Positions 39,821 to 48,998 are shown, counted from the stretch's first letter. The stretch: DNA of 64,000 nt from Bacillota bacterium (GCA_017889705.1 JAGGAB010000002.1:62001-126000), one strand, 5' to 3'. The notes: a model not told the origin generated them from the sequence alone. Translations and numbers: made by a program.

Positions 39821-41203
39821 TTAGGCACTCATCATTTCATCAATGGCTTTAGCCGCCCGTTTACCTGCACCCATTGCTAAAATAACGGTAGCAGCACCAG
39901 TTACGGCGTCACCGCCAGCATATACCCGTTCGCGGCTGGTTAGGCCAGTCTCTTCATCAGCGACAATACATTGCCATTTATTAATCTCCAGACCTTCGGT
40001 GGTAGAAGAAATTAAAGGATTAGGCGATGTTCCCAGCGACATAATAACGGTATCAACAGCTATAACAAACTCAGATCCCGGTACTTCCACCGGTTTTCTC
40101 CGGCCTGAGGCATCAGGCTCGCCCAGTTCCATTTTTACACATTTGAGACCGGTTACCCAGCCTTTATCATCAACAATAACCTCAGTTGGGTTTGTCAACG
40201 TATCAAAAATAATGCCTTCTTCATGGGCATGATGCACTTCTTCAACCCTGGCCGGCAATTCAGCTTCTGACCGCCGATACACAATATGAGTCTCTGCACC
40301 CAAACGGGCAGCCGTTCTGGCAGCATCCATAGCAACATTACCGCCGCCAACCACCGCAACTTTTTGTCCCACTTTAATGGGTGTCGAGTAGTCTTCCCGG
40401 AAGGCTTTCATCAGATTGTTCCGCGTCAAAAACTCATTGGCCGAAAATACACCGTTGGCATTTTCACCAGGAATTCCCATGAACTTAGGCAAACCGGCAC
40501 CTGAACCAATAAATACAGCATCAAAGCCTTCTTCATTTAACAATTCATCAATGGTAACGGTTTTACCGACAACCACGTTGGTTTCAATAGTAACACCCAG
40601 TTTTTTGAGATTTTCAATCTCGCTCTTAACAACAGTTTCCTTAGGCAGGCGAAACTCAGGGATACCATACACCAAGACCCCGCCTGCCTCGTGCAGCGCC
40701 TCAAATATGGTAACTTCATACCCTTTGCGCGCCAAATCGCCGGCGCAGGATAACCCGGCCGGACCGCTGCCGATAACCGCTACCTTTTTGCCGTTTTTAG
40801 GCTGAGTAGTTACAGTATCTACTTGATTTTCCCTGGCCCAGTCGGCAACAAAGCGTTCAAGTTTACCGATAGCCACCGGCTCTCCCTTAATTCCCAAAAT
40901 GCATTTACCCTCACACTGGGTTTCCTGTGGACAAACCCGGCCACACACGGCCGGCAGCGCACTAGATTCGGCAATAATTTTGGCCGCCTCGGCAATTTCG
41001 CCTTGTTTTACCTGATTGATAAAAGCCGGAATATCAATGGCTACCGGACACTGTCCTACACATTTTGCGTTTTTGCAGTTTAAGCAGCGGGCAGCTTCTG
41101 CAACAGCTTCCTCCAGGGAATATCCCAGACATACTTCTTCAAAATTTGTTACCCGTTTTTTGGGGTTTTGTTCACGTACCGGTATTCTTGCTATATTAGC
41201 CAT
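39821..41203 (-). CDS. nfnB: NfnB-type NADPH oxidoreductase subunit (glutamate synthase small chain-like)
   Basis: A 460-aa flavoprotein. N-terminal two-cluster region with CLNCKNAKCVGQCPV and CGRVCPQETQCEGKC, then FAD-binding GSGPAGLSCAG (about 147-157) and a second dinucleotide fold GGGNVAMDAARTA. Alone it would be annotated GltA/GltD-like; next to an NfnA-like gene it is best read as the large subunit of NADH-dependent ferredoxin:NADP+ oxidoreductase, which bifurcates electrons between NADH and ferredoxin. Its ATG overlaps the nfnA stop by one base. A sulfide dehydrogenase (SudA) role is an alternative. Confidence 0.88.
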   Translation of the reverse strand: MANIARIPVREQNPKKRVTNFEEVCLGYSLEEAVAEAARCLNCKNAKCVGQCPVAIDIPAFINQVKQGEIAEAAKIIAESSALPAVCGRVCPQETQCEGKCILGIKGEPVAIGKLERFVADWARENQVDTVTTQPKNGKKVAVIGSGPAGLSCAGDLARKGYEVTIFEALHEAGGVLVYGIPEFRLPKETVVKSEIENLKKLGVTIETNVVVGKTVTIDELLNEEGFDAVFIGSGAGLPKFMGIPGENANGVFSANEFLTRNNLMKAFREDYSTPIKVGQKVAVVGGGNVAMDAARTAARLGAETHIVYRRSEAELPARVEEVHHAHEEGIIFDTLTNPTEVIVDDKGWVTGLKCVKMELGEPDASGRRKPVEVPGSEFVIAVDTVIMSLGTSPNPLISSTTEGLEINKWQCIVADEETGLTSRERVYAGGDAVTGAATVILAMGAGKRAAKAIDEMMSA

Positions 41204-42087
41204 TAGTGTTTACCTCCGCAGCAACCGCCGGTGTGACTTCCTTTTTCTGCTGCCAGCATTTGCCGTCCTTCTTCGGTTTTGTACATAGTCTGGCGGCGAA
41301 TGGCTTCATCAAAATCTACCAAATGGCCGTCAAACTCAGGCCCATCCACACAGGCAAATTTAATTTCATTGCCAACCGATACCCGGCAGGCGCCGCACAT
41401 GCCTGTGCCATCCACCATAATGGGATTTAAACTAATGGTTGTTTTTATATCATAGCCGGCTGTCAGTTTAGACACAAACTTCATCATAACCATCGGGCCG
41501 ATGGCAATAACATGATCATAGTTTGCGCCGCCGTCAACCAAGCTCTTTAATACGTCGGTTACAAGCCCCTTCCGGCCTGAAGAGCCGTCATCGGTAGTAA
41601 CATATACCTGCGCTCCCAAAGCTTTCATTTCTTCTTCAAGAATGACAAAATCTTTAGAACGCGCGCCAATAATAACGTCAACTTGTACGCCTTGCTGCTG
41701 CAGCCACTTTACCTGCGGATATACCGGAGCTGCACCTACACCGCCGGCAATAAAGACCAGGCGCTGCTGTTTTAGTTCTTCGATATCCTCATAGATGAAT
41801 TCAGAAGGCTCACCAAGCGGTCCGGCAAAATCGGTAAAATAATCCCCAACCTCATAACCGGCCATATCGATGGTCGATTGACCCAATACCTGGAATACAA
41901 TTGTAACTGTCCCCTTCTCTTCGTTATAATCACAGATAGTTAAAGGTATTCTTTCGCCTTTTTCGTTCATCTTGACTATTACAAACTGACCGGGTTTAGC
42001 CGATTTGGCTACTCTTGGAGCTTCTACATCCATAAGATAGATTTGTGGTGCCAAATTTATTTTCTCGACTATTTTGTACATCTGCAT
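41203..42087 (-). CDS. nfnA: NfnA-type ferredoxin-NADP+ reductase subunit alpha
   Basis: A 294-aa protein with an FAD-binding ferredoxin-reductase domain (about 1-100), an NAD-binding domain (about 105-220, FIAGGVGAAPVYPQ) and a C-terminal [2Fe-2S] site (MCGACRVSVGNEIKFAC). It pairs with NfnB. ATG 42087 is six nt after AGGAG; a second ATG two codons later is possible. The pair forms a two-gene operon ended by the terminator at 39766-39809. Confidence 0.9.
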   Translation of the reverse strand: MQMYKIVEKINLAPQIYLMDVEAPRVAKSAKPGQFVIVKMNEKGERIPLTICDYNEEKGTVTIVFQVLGQSTIDMAGYEVGDYFTDFAGPLGEPSEFIYEDIEELKQQRLVFIAGGVGAAPVYPQVKWLQQQGVQVDVIIGARSKDFVILEEEMKALGAQVYVTTDDGSSGRKGLVTDVLKSLVDGGANYDHVIAIGPMVMMKFVSKLTAGYDIKTTISLNPIMVDGTGMCGACRVSVGNEIKFACVDGPEFDGHLVDFDEAIRRQTMYKTEEGRQMLAAEKGSHTGGCCGGKH

Positions 42088-42186
42088 TTTCATCTCCTGT
42101 CCCAACATAATGTTACAAAGAATAAAACAATGAGAATTATATCACAAAATCCCGATTTGGAAAATAGCCAAACCCACAGCACATAA

Positions 42187-42214
42187 AAACCGCGGCATAA
42201 TCATGCCGCGGTTT
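42187..42214 (-). terminator. Terminator of the siroheme-reductase operon
   Basis: A 12-bp perfect stem (42187-42198 with 42203-42214), then TTTTTATG on the minus strand. Confidence 0.85.
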
Positions 42215-42218
42215 AGGG

Positions 42219-42866
42219 TTACACTCTGACTATCTCAAATTTATTCTCTGCTGTTTGCACAAAGGCAAAACCGGGGTTAAGAAGATTTACAAAAGCTGTC
42301 AGCCACTCATTATAAAGAGTTTTCATGAGTTTGGCGTCAGTGCCGGCGCGCTTCCAGTTAGGTTCCTGCAAACACACTCCGCTTTCCCACGCTATTTTGT
42401 CAGGCGTGCTTTCTGTGATAGCATCGGCTTGGTCACAAGGCATCCCATTGAGATAATAATCGTTGATAGCTTTGTAGATGCCGGGAGCTGTTGAGGCATC
42501 GTATTTCCCCTGCGCCGCAGCGTGGCGGGAGCAATGTGCACCATGCTCTCTGAAGGTTTTCCGGGCTACATCGACTGCGGCATCTCCACAGTTATCGACA
42601 ATAGTTTGAATAAAGGCAGCCTCCCGGCTTTCCGCCACATTAATCTGACGCTGCAGCCAACCGTGGATATTACTTTGGTCGATATGGTCTGCCAAATCAG
42701 TATCTGGCAGGGGTTCACCATAGCTTTGCCAAGCCTGCTCCCGGGCTTCTTCTGCTGTGCCGCCGCACAAATTGCCTGCCTCCTCAAATAGCAGTTGTTC
42801 ACGTTCAATAACATAACGGATTTTACTGTATAACCAAAAATGAATTGGCGCTAAAAAAGCACTCAT
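42219..42866 (-). CDS. Unrecognised Cys/His-rich protein cotranscribed with the siroheme reductase
   Basis: A 215-aa, mostly helical soluble protein that I cannot place. Potential ligands cluster in GAHCSRHAA (about 116-124), GMPCDQAD and ESGVCLQEPNW; an amphipathic N terminus reads SAFLAPIHFWLY. ATG follows GGGAGGAC. It starts 28 bp after the reductase gene and ends at a strong terminator, so the two form an operon. It could bind a metal, heme or a substrate of the reductase; this is inference only. Confidence 0.78.
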   Translation of the reverse strand: MSAFLAPIHFWLYSKIRYVIEREQLLFEEAGNLCGGTAEEAREQAWQSYGEPLPDTDLADHIDQSNIHGWLQRQINVAESREAAFIQTIVDNCGDAAVDVARKTFREHGAHCSRHAAAQGKYDASTAPGIYKAINDYYLNGMPCDQADAITESTPDKIAWESGVCLQEPNWKRAGTDAKLMKTLYNEWLTAFVNLLNPGFAFVQTAENKFEIVRV

Positions 42867-42894
42867 AATCTTGTCCTCCCTTATATTGTTTAGT

Positions 42895-43863
42895 TTACTT
42901 GTTCGCCGGCACCACTTTATTCAAAGCCACTAATAGCTCAGTTATATTAAGGCCATGGATTTCCGCAGCCTTGGTGACAGGCTCACCGGCCGAAGACGGG
43001 CAGCCCAGACAACCCATGCCAAAAGACCGAAACACTGGGATAGTTTGTGGATATACTCGGATAATGTCACTAATGACACTGTCGGCGGTTATAGCATCAC
43101 CAAACACCAGATTGCCTTCTGTCAAGCCGCCAGGCAGCGGGACAATCTTTTCGCCGGCTTCTGACTGCGGTACCTTCGGCTCCTCAGCCGCACTCTTTTC
43201 GCCATAAAATACAGCCAGTACATCATTCTTAAATTTATCCAGGCCAATGCGCTCAATGAACTGTCCAACCCGTTCAATATCGGCATGTTTTTGGTAATAT
43301 GTCATGATAATATCGATAATGCGCAGGGTATCCTCATAATTAAGCCCCTCAATCAGCTTGTCTGCCAACCGCGGATGCGAACCGGCACTGCCGCCGACAT
43401 ACACATCCCAACCCTGATCTGTACCAATAACACCGACATCTTTGACATAAGTCTCGCCGCAGGAATTAGGACAACCTGATACGCCCATTTTTATACGACT
43501 GGGCATTTCTTTTTTGATATAGCGTTTGTCAAGCTCCAACCCCAGCTTGATGCTGTCCTGCTTGCCGCGTTTACAAAAGGCAGTGCCCGGACAAATTTTT
43601 ACGCTACGCACACAATTGGCATACCCCAAAGCCGGCTGCATACCAAGCTCTTCCCAAATGTTCTCAATATCCTCGGCTGCAAGGCCGGTAATCATAATCC
43701 GCTGGGCAGAAGTCAGTTTCATAGTTCCGCCATATTTTTTGGTGACATCAACATATTTCTGCATAACCTCTGGTTTGATAAAACCACCAGGAAGATGGGG
43801 GGTTATCGCATAGGTACGTTTTCCATCCCGAATTTTTTGTAAATTTGCTCCTTTGGGCAGCAT
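42895..43863 (-). CDS. Small siroheme nitrite/sulfite reductase-like protein with DUF1858 tail
   Basis: A 322-aa protein. Residues about 1-215 form a half-size nitrite/sulfite reductase with the siroheme/[4Fe-4S] motifs CX5C (C91, C97) and CX3C (C131, C135; GCPNSCGE). A linker of about 30 residues leads to a DUF1858 domain (about 255-320) with GMGCLGCPSS, the redox-disulfide type seen near hybrid cluster proteins. It resembles assimilatory-type small sulfite reductases; the electron donor and substrate are not shown. ATG 43863 follows AGGAGGTGG. A Crp/Fnr-type site lies about 100 bp upstream. Confidence 0.87.
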   Translation of the reverse strand: MLPKGANLQKIRDGKRTYAITPHLPGGFIKPEVMQKYVDVTKKYGGTMKLTSAQRIMITGLAAEDIENIWEELGMQPALGYANCVRSVKICPGTAFCKRGKQDSIKLGLELDKRYIKKEMPSRIKMGVSGCPNSCGETYVKDVGVIGTDQGWDVYVGGSAGSHPRLADKLIEGLNYEDTLRIIDIIMTYYQKHADIERVGQFIERIGLDKFKNDVLAVFYGEKSAAEEPKVPQSEAGEKIVPLPGGLTEGNLVFGDAITADSVISDIIRVYPQTIPVFRSFGMGCLGCPSSAGEPVTKAAEIHGLNITELLVALNKVVPANK

Positions 43864-43961
43864 GCTGCCACCTCCTCTGTTTATTTGCACTTTGTCTTGT
43901 TATCTTGTCTTTATTGTATTATAAAAATTTTCCACACGCACCAATAAACGTCACACTTTGT

Positions 43962-43977
43962 TGTGATTCTCATCACA
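43962..43977. promoter_or_regulatory. Crp/Fnr-type operator
   Basis: TGTGA-TTCTCA-TCACA, a perfect half-site match to the Crp/HcpR-type consensus, in the divergent region between the siroheme reductase and DUF1450 genes. The Crp/Fnr protein at 57561-58241 has a matching recognition helix. Confidence 0.6.
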
Positions 43978-44056
43978 CTCTATTTGGCTGTCATACATAG
44001 TTTATCGTTATCAGGACTAAACTAAACTTCGAAAAAGTTTGAGGAGGCATCAATTT

Positions 44057-44281
44057 ATGAATATTTTGCAGTTTTGCGAAAACAATCTGAAACACGAAGG
44101 CATGGAAGAACTTGTGGAAAAATGCCAAGCCGATTTTAAAAACGCATCTATTTCGGTTGAACCCTGTTTGGGGGAATGCGGCGACTGTGCCGAAATGTAT
44201 ATTGCCAAGGTTAATGACAAGTTAGTCACATCCGATAACACCCATTACTTGTATGAGGAAATTGAAAACCTGATGCAATAA
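44057..44281 (+). CDS. DUF1450 (YuzB-like) protein
   Basis: A 74-aa protein of the DUF1450 family, with the family Cys pattern: C7 in LQFCENN and CLGECGDC in the middle. The fold is thioredoxin-like; function is unknown. ATG 44057 follows GAGGAGG; the frame opens slightly earlier. It is transcribed away from the siroheme reductase and shares its control region. Confidence 0.85.
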   Translation: MNILQFCENNLKHEGMEELVEKCQADFKNASISVEPCLGECGDCAEMYIAKVNDKLVTSDNTHYLYEEIENLMQ

Positions 44282-44301
44282 AACAACCGTCGGGGAAACG
44301 C

Positions 44302-44338
44302 AAAACCTCTCTGCACACAGATACAGAGAGGTTTTTTT
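44302..44338 (+). terminator. Terminator of the DUF1450 gene
   Basis: An 11-bp perfect stem (44303-44313 with 44324-44334), then TTTT on plus. The minus strand also has a short T run, so it may serve the convergent transporter as well. Confidence 0.85.
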
Positions 44339-44381
44339 ATAAGCATTTTTCGTTGCTGATAATATAAATTTTTCCCGAAGC

Positions 44382-45785
44382 CTACTGCACTATCCCCAAC
44401 CATTTCCAATATGTCAAAACCATCACACTCATAAAGGCTGCGGCCAAAATGCTCATTACCGCACCGGTCTTAATAAGTTCGCCGGACGTAAGATGGCCTG
44501 TACCGATGGCAACGGCATTTGGCATATTGCTTACAGGCAGCAGATATTGATGCTGCATATTCATGCCTAGAAGCAGCGCAAACGGCAGCGGGTCTGCGCC
44601 AATGGCGACAGCGTGGGCAATGACGATTGGTGTCAAAGCCGTGGTTTTGGGGCCGCCGCCGGTAAAGAATATCTGCAGAGCAGTGGCAATCCAGATTAAG
44701 AGAATCATTTGCGATGAATGCGCCATTGTGCTGATCGGCCCCAGCATTGTGCCTGCCAGCCATTTAGCTGCACCTGAGGAAACCAACGCGGTTCCCATAG
44801 ATAACCCTGCTCCATATAAAACAAAGATATTCCAGGGCACTTTCTGCTGGGCTTCTTTCCAGCCCATAACCCCTGAACCCGGCCATAACAAGAGGATAAC
44901 AGCCACCATGCCTACCAGCACGACATTGACCTTGTGCAGCGAGTCAGTGGCCCATAAAACCAAAGTAAGAAAGAACACCAGCATTGTATATTTTTCCTGG
45001 GAAGTAAGTTTACCCAAAGCCGCAAGCTCGTTACGGACATAATCCTGTCCCTGCCCCAGTGTTTTGATTTCCGGTGCCCACATTTTTTGCAGAATAAAAA
45101 CAGATATAGCGGCAAGAATAAAGGCCGGCGGCGCACCGATTTTGAACCATTCCGCCCAGGAGATGGCCTGTTTGGTGGCAATTTCAATCAGCCCTACCGT
45201 TATCGGATTACCAACATGGGCGGTTAATATACCAATACTCATCATGGTGCCGCTCATGGCAACAATGAACAACAAGGCTTTTACAATATTACTCTGTCCC
45301 TGTTTGGCACCAAAGGCTTGTCCGATACCGACAATAATCGGCAGCATCAGAAGCGTTCTGGCCGTTATCGACGGCACTAAAAAGCTTGTTACCAGCATAA
45401 CAAGGGCAACCGCCCAGTACACCTTAACCGCCGAGCCTTTGGCGGAATTCACTAAGACCAGGGCAATCCTCTTAGATAATCCGGATTTCTCCATACAGCC
45501 TGCCATAATAAAACCAATTACAATAAGCCAGACTGCCGTATTGGAATAGCCGCTGAAAGCGTCTCCCAGTTTAGTTGCACCCATGGCAGCCAGCAAAAAC
45601 ACAATAACCAGACCGCTGATTGCATCTTCCATGGCTTGCGAGACCCATACAATGATTGCGAAAATCGCTACACCCATCGCCTTTTTCCCGGCCAGGGTAA
45701 GCCCCTTAACCTCAGGTGTCATAAAGACTACTCCAAACAAACAGGCAAAGGCAACTAAGAGATACAACCATTTCTGCTTATTCAT
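44382..45785 (-). CDS. DASS-family anion symporter (SLC13/CitT-like)
   Basis: A 467-aa secondary transporter with about 12 helices. It shows family features: an early MEDAISGLV segment, the SITARTLLMLPI block, VGNPITVGLI and a second-half GGGPKTTALTPIV, the paired Asn/Thr hairpins that bind Na+ and a carboxylate or sulfate. Likely substrates are dicarboxylates or citrate; inferred. ATG 45785 follows GAGGAGG. The LytS/LytTR pair lies directly upstream in the same direction and is the likely regulator. Confidence 0.88.
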   Translation of the reverse strand: MNKQKWLYLLVAFACLFGVVFMTPEVKGLTLAGKKAMGVAIFAIIVWVSQAMEDAISGLVIVFLLAAMGATKLGDAFSGYSNTAVWLIVIGFIMAGCMEKSGLSKRIALVLVNSAKGSAVKVYWAVALVMLVTSFLVPSITARTLLMLPIIVGIGQAFGAKQGQSNIVKALLFIVAMSGTMMSIGILTAHVGNPITVGLIEIATKQAISWAEWFKIGAPPAFILAAISVFILQKMWAPEIKTLGQGQDYVRNELAALGKLTSQEKYTMLVFFLTLVLWATDSLHKVNVVLVGMVAVILLLWPGSGVMGWKEAQQKVPWNIFVLYGAGLSMGTALVSSGAAKWLAGTMLGPISTMAHSSQMILLIWIATALQIFFTGGGPKTTALTPIVIAHAVAIGADPLPFALLLGMNMQHQYLLPVSNMPNAVAIGTGHLTSGELIKTGAVMSILAAAFMSVMVLTYWKWLGIVQ

Positions 45786-45904
45786 ATCTTCCCTCCTCAA
45801 AATGAACGGTTTTAACCTACTCTAATTGTAAATAATCCAGTTCAAGCTGGCTTCATTATTGCGACCAACAACAAAAAAAAGCCTACCAACGGATAATAGC
45901 TCCA

Positions 45905-45931
45905 ACAAAAAAACCGCCGATTGGGGCGGCG
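45905..45931 (-). terminator. Terminator of the lytS/lytTR operon
   Basis: A short G/C stem (CCGCC with GGCGG, 45914-45929), followed on the minus strand by TTTTTTTG. It separates the regulator genes from the transporter. Confidence 0.75.
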
Positions 45932-45935
45932 CTAG

Positions 45936-46709
45936 TTACAGCTCAATATATTCCTTCAGCCGGGCGGCATAGGCCCGCCCCACTGGAATCTCAGCAGCCT
46001 TGCCTGATCCTGATTTTTGCAAAATCAAAATATAGCCTTTATTAAACCAGGTCGCAATTTCTTTTATCTGATTGACATTAACAATATAATTCCGGTGGCA
46101 GCGAAAAAATCGCGCTGACGGCAGCTTAGCCTCAAATTCTTGTAGGGTTAGTTTGGTGCGATATACCTCGCCATCCAGAGTTTTAATATAAACCAGCCGG
46201 TCTTTAGCATAAATCAGCTCAATTTTATCGCTGCCGATAATCTCCATACGATCACCTTTTTCCAAAGAAAACTTGCGTTCTCCGCCTGCCGGCTTCTGGA
46301 TTTCGGTTCGCGGCTTCACACTAGATCTGGCAAGCATGCGTTCAAACTTGCCCATAACCCGTGCCATATCGCTTTCATCATAGGGTTTTAGAATATAATC
46401 CATGGCATTGACAGCGAACGCCGTTAAGGCATATTCGTCATATGCAGTGGCAAACACAACAGCCGGCGCCTCTTCCATAACAGCCAGTTTTTCCGCAACT
46501 TCCAGACCGGTCATTCCCGGCATCTGAATATCGAGGAAAACAATATCAGGCTTGCCGGTCTTGACTAAACTGAGAGCAGTTTCGCCGTCATGAGCCATAC
46601 CGACAATAATAAGATCAGGATAGATTTCCAGAAGTAATGACTGCAACTCCTCAGCCATTACTTTTTCATCATCAGCAATAACAACCTTTACATCTTTTAG
46701 CCTTGTCAT
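45936..46709 (-). CDS. LytTR-family response regulator
   Basis: A 257-aa regulator. The receiver domain (about 5-125) has an IADDE acidic pocket and the phospho-acceptor in IVFLDIQMPGM. A LytTR DNA-binding domain (about 155-255) has LVYIKTLDGEVYRTK and FFRCHRNYIVNV. It pairs with the LytS-type kinase; ATG overlaps the kinase stop by one base (TGATG), so they are coupled. The open frame extends further upstream but that part overlaps the kinase gene. Confidence 0.93.
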   Translation of the reverse strand: MTRLKDVKVVIADDEKVMAEELQSLLLEIYPDLIIVGMAHDGETALSLVKTGKPDIVFLDIQMPGMTGLEVAEKLAVMEEAPAVVFATAYDEYALTAFAVNAMDYILKPYDESDMARVMGKFERMLARSSVKPRTEIQKPAGGERKFSLEKGDRMEIIGSDKIELIYAKDRLVYIKTLDGEVYRTKLTLQEFEAKLPSARFFRCHRNYIVNVNQIKEIATWFNKGYILILQKSGSGKAAEIPVGRAYAARLKEYIEL

Positions 46710-48412
46710 CAGCGCACCTCCTGCCAAGGTAACCGGAGCGACACACAAGTGCCCTCATTTTCTTTGCTGTCCAGCAAGATACCATACTCGCTGCCAAACA
46801 GCCGTTGTATCCGGGCATGAACATTATTAAGCCCAATGCCAATACCTCCGCTCAGCGGATTGTCAGGTTGTATTTCCAATATTTTGTCAAGACATTCCCG
46901 GCTCATACCCACGCCATTGTCCTGCACCGCAATACAGATGATTTCGCCTTCCCGGCGCACACGAATTTCAATGATCCCGCCCTCTTTTTTCGGCGTAAGG
47001 CCATGTTTGACCGCATTTTCCACAAGCACCTGGACAGAAAAAACCGGTACTGCCTGCTTAGAGGTTGCCGGATCAATCGCAGTAACAATCCGGATACGCT
47101 CGCCGAAACGTGCTTGCTCTAGGCGAATATAACTGTCGACAAACTCCAGTTCTTCGGTTACTGTATTGATTTCCTTGCCGGGCTTGATATGTCGCCTGAT
47201 GATATCTGACAAATCCTTAATTAACGCCCTGGCCTTTTCAGGCTCTGTCCGGATAATCGCCCTGATTGTGCCTAAGGTATTGAAGATAAAGTGCGGCTGA
47301 ATCTGGGAACGCAGCGAGTTATATTCAGCTTGCGCCAAAAGCACAATCTTGGTTTCAAGTTCGCCATGCAGCAGCTGCAAACTCAGAAAATCGGCAATAC
47401 CTTGTACCAGCTCAGCTTCATAAGGCAGGATAACGCCGGTACCTGTTTTATAGACTTTAATGCTGCCCTGAAAACGGTTGTTAACAAGTAGTGGCGCTTC
47501 AATTACCGCCGATAGCGGACAGCCGGCAACCGGGCAACCGATACTTTCTTTGTCACTGGTAATCACAGTCTGGAGATTTTGCATGGTACGTTTTGTCGCC
47601 GCCGTGATAAACGGCTGTCCAACAATATGGTGGTCATCCCCCTGCCCGATAAACGCCAGTATTTTGTCTGCATCAGTTACAGCCACAGCATCGGCTTCAA
47701 TTTCGGAGTAGATAATTCCCGCCACCGTCCTAGCTGATTTTTCACCCAAACCATTCCATAATACCCCGTTGGTTTTCTGAATAACCCGCATAGCCTGCTG
47801 CGATGCCCGGGCCTGAATCTTTTCCTGCTCGGTGTATACGTCACGCACAATATAGACAAACAACATAACGCCAAGGCAATTAGCGATGGTTGTAGGAATG
47901 GCAATAACGCGTTCAAGTTCCCAGGCCGCGTCATAAGAGCTTGAAAAGGCTAGAATCATAACTTTCAAAATAACTTCCGCACCAAAAGCCGCCAGCAAGG
48001 CAGTTTTAATGCCGATATTGCGGACACCATAGCGAACATAAATTAGCCCGCTGAGATAGCCTACCAGAATATTGGACTCAACTGCCGGCAGCACTGTATA
48101 GCCGCCCATAAAATAACGGGGAATGGCACCAATAATGCCTGCACCCAGCCCTACCATAGGCCCGCCCAAGAGACCGCCGGCCACCGCGCCGACAATCCGG
48201 GTGTTAGCCAATGCCCCCATAACCGGAATACTGAGATAGTTACCCAATCCGGAAAAAAAGCCGAAAATGCAGATTAATATTATTTTATCCCGCAAGCGGT
48301 ATTGTGACTGGCTAAGTGCCCGGCGAAACGGTGGTAATTGGGTAGTCAAATAAGCTGCAACCCCCAGGACAGCAATGTTTTTTATGACATCATCCATTAA
48401 GCTAAGATACAC
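46709..48412 (-). CDS. LytS-type sensor histidine kinase
   Basis: A 567-aa membrane kinase. The 5TMR-LYT domain (about 5-165) holds six or so helices; a GAF-like domain follows (about 215-345), then the HisKA_7TM-like/His_kinase motif with phospho-acceptor H in QIQPHFIFNTL, and an HATPase with VLVENAVKHG, DNGVGM and GIGLNNV. LytS-type kinases sense membrane state or extracellular carboxylates such as pyruvate. GTG 48412 is preferred because GGGGAGG lies 5 nt before it. Confidence 0.93.
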   Translation of the reverse strand: MYLSLMDDVIKNIAVLGVAAYLTTQLPPFRRALSQSQYRLRDKIILICIFGFFSGLGNYLSIPVMGALANTRIVGAVAGGLLGGPMVGLGAGIIGAIPRYFMGGYTVLPAVESNILVGYLSGLIYVRYGVRNIGIKTALLAAFGAEVILKVMILAFSSSYDAAWELERVIAIPTTIANCLGVMLFVYIVRDVYTEQEKIQARASQQAMRVIQKTNGVLWNGLGEKSARTVAGIIYSEIEADAVAVTDADKILAFIGQGDDHHIVGQPFITAATKRTMQNLQTVITSDKESIGCPVAGCPLSAVIEAPLLVNNRFQGSIKVYKTGTGVILPYEAELVQGIADFLSLQLLHGELETKIVLLAQAEYNSLRSQIQPHFIFNTLGTIRAIIRTEPEKARALIKDLSDIIRRHIKPGKEINTVTEELEFVDSYIRLEQARFGERIRIVTAIDPATSKQAVPVFSVQVLVENAVKHGLTPKKEGGIIEIRVRREGEIICIAVQDNGVGMSRECLDKILEIQPDNPLSGGIGIGLNNVHARIQRLFGSEYGILLDSKENEGTCVSLRLPWQEVR

Positions 48413-48437
48413 AATATCCTCCCCGGTATATATAGCT

Positions 48438-48470
48438 AACAACCTCCGGCCTTTGCAGCCAGAGGTTGTT
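48438..48470 (-). terminator. Hairpin after korC, probable terminator
   Basis: Arms AACAACCTC (48438-48446) and GAGGTTGTT (48462-48470) pair around GGC/GCC. The following T tract is poor, so some read-through into lytS is possible. Confidence 0.6.
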
Positions 48471-48476
48471 GTTTCA

Positions 48477-48998
48477 TTATACTGCCTGATAACCGGTTTG
48501 CAGTGCTAATTTGTTCATTTCTTCCGTGCCTTTGGGCACGCGGGCAAGAACGGCTTTTTCAATAGCGTCATGGCTAACCACACTGGATACTTTGGTAATT
48601 GCCCCTAATGCAACAATATTGGCAAATAATTCACGGCCGCATTTTTCCCTGGCTAATTGAGTAATAGCAACCTTGTATACATTGGTAAACCGTGCCGGCA
48701 CTTCCCGGACAAGCGTACTGTCCACAATTAAGAGACCGTCATCTTTCAGATCGGTGCCGTATTTGTTGAGCGCTTCCTGGGTCATAGCCAGCAGTAGGTT
48801 GGGATTGGTTACTTTGGGATAATGGATGCGCTTGTCACTGATAATAACCTCAGCCTTACTGGAACCACCACGTGCTTCCGGTCCGTAAGACTGGGACTGA
48901 ATTGCTTCTTTGCCATCATCAATAGCAGCCTCAGCCAGAATGATGCCGGCAAGAATCAAGCCTTGCCCGCCTGAACCGCTCAATCTGATTTCCATCAT
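48477..48998 (-). CDS. korC: 2-oxoacid:ferredoxin oxidoreductase, gamma subunit
   Basis: A 173-aa gamma subunit of the pyruvate/2-oxoglutarate ferredoxin oxidoreductase family. GSGGQGLILAG near the N terminus and SYGPEARGGSSKAEV are family blocks. ATG 48998 (MMEIRLSGS) is seven nt after GGGGAG and lies directly after the korB stop at 49000; the longer open frame overlaps korB and is not coding. It is the last gene of the operon. Confidence 0.93.
   Translation of the reverse strand: MMEIRLSGSGGQGLILAGIILAEAAIDDGKEAIQSQSYGPEARGGSSKAEVIISDKRIHYPKVTNPNLLLAMTQEALNKYGTDLKDDGLLIVDSTLVREVPARFTNVYKVAITQLAREKCGRELFANIVALGAITKVSSVVSHDAIEKAVLARVPKGTEEMNKLALQTGYQAV

Noticed and set aside
43951-43966. A second, inward TCACA...TGTGA pair
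   Set aside because: Half-sites are in the wrong order for Crp/Fnr binding and overlap the proper site; likely chance.
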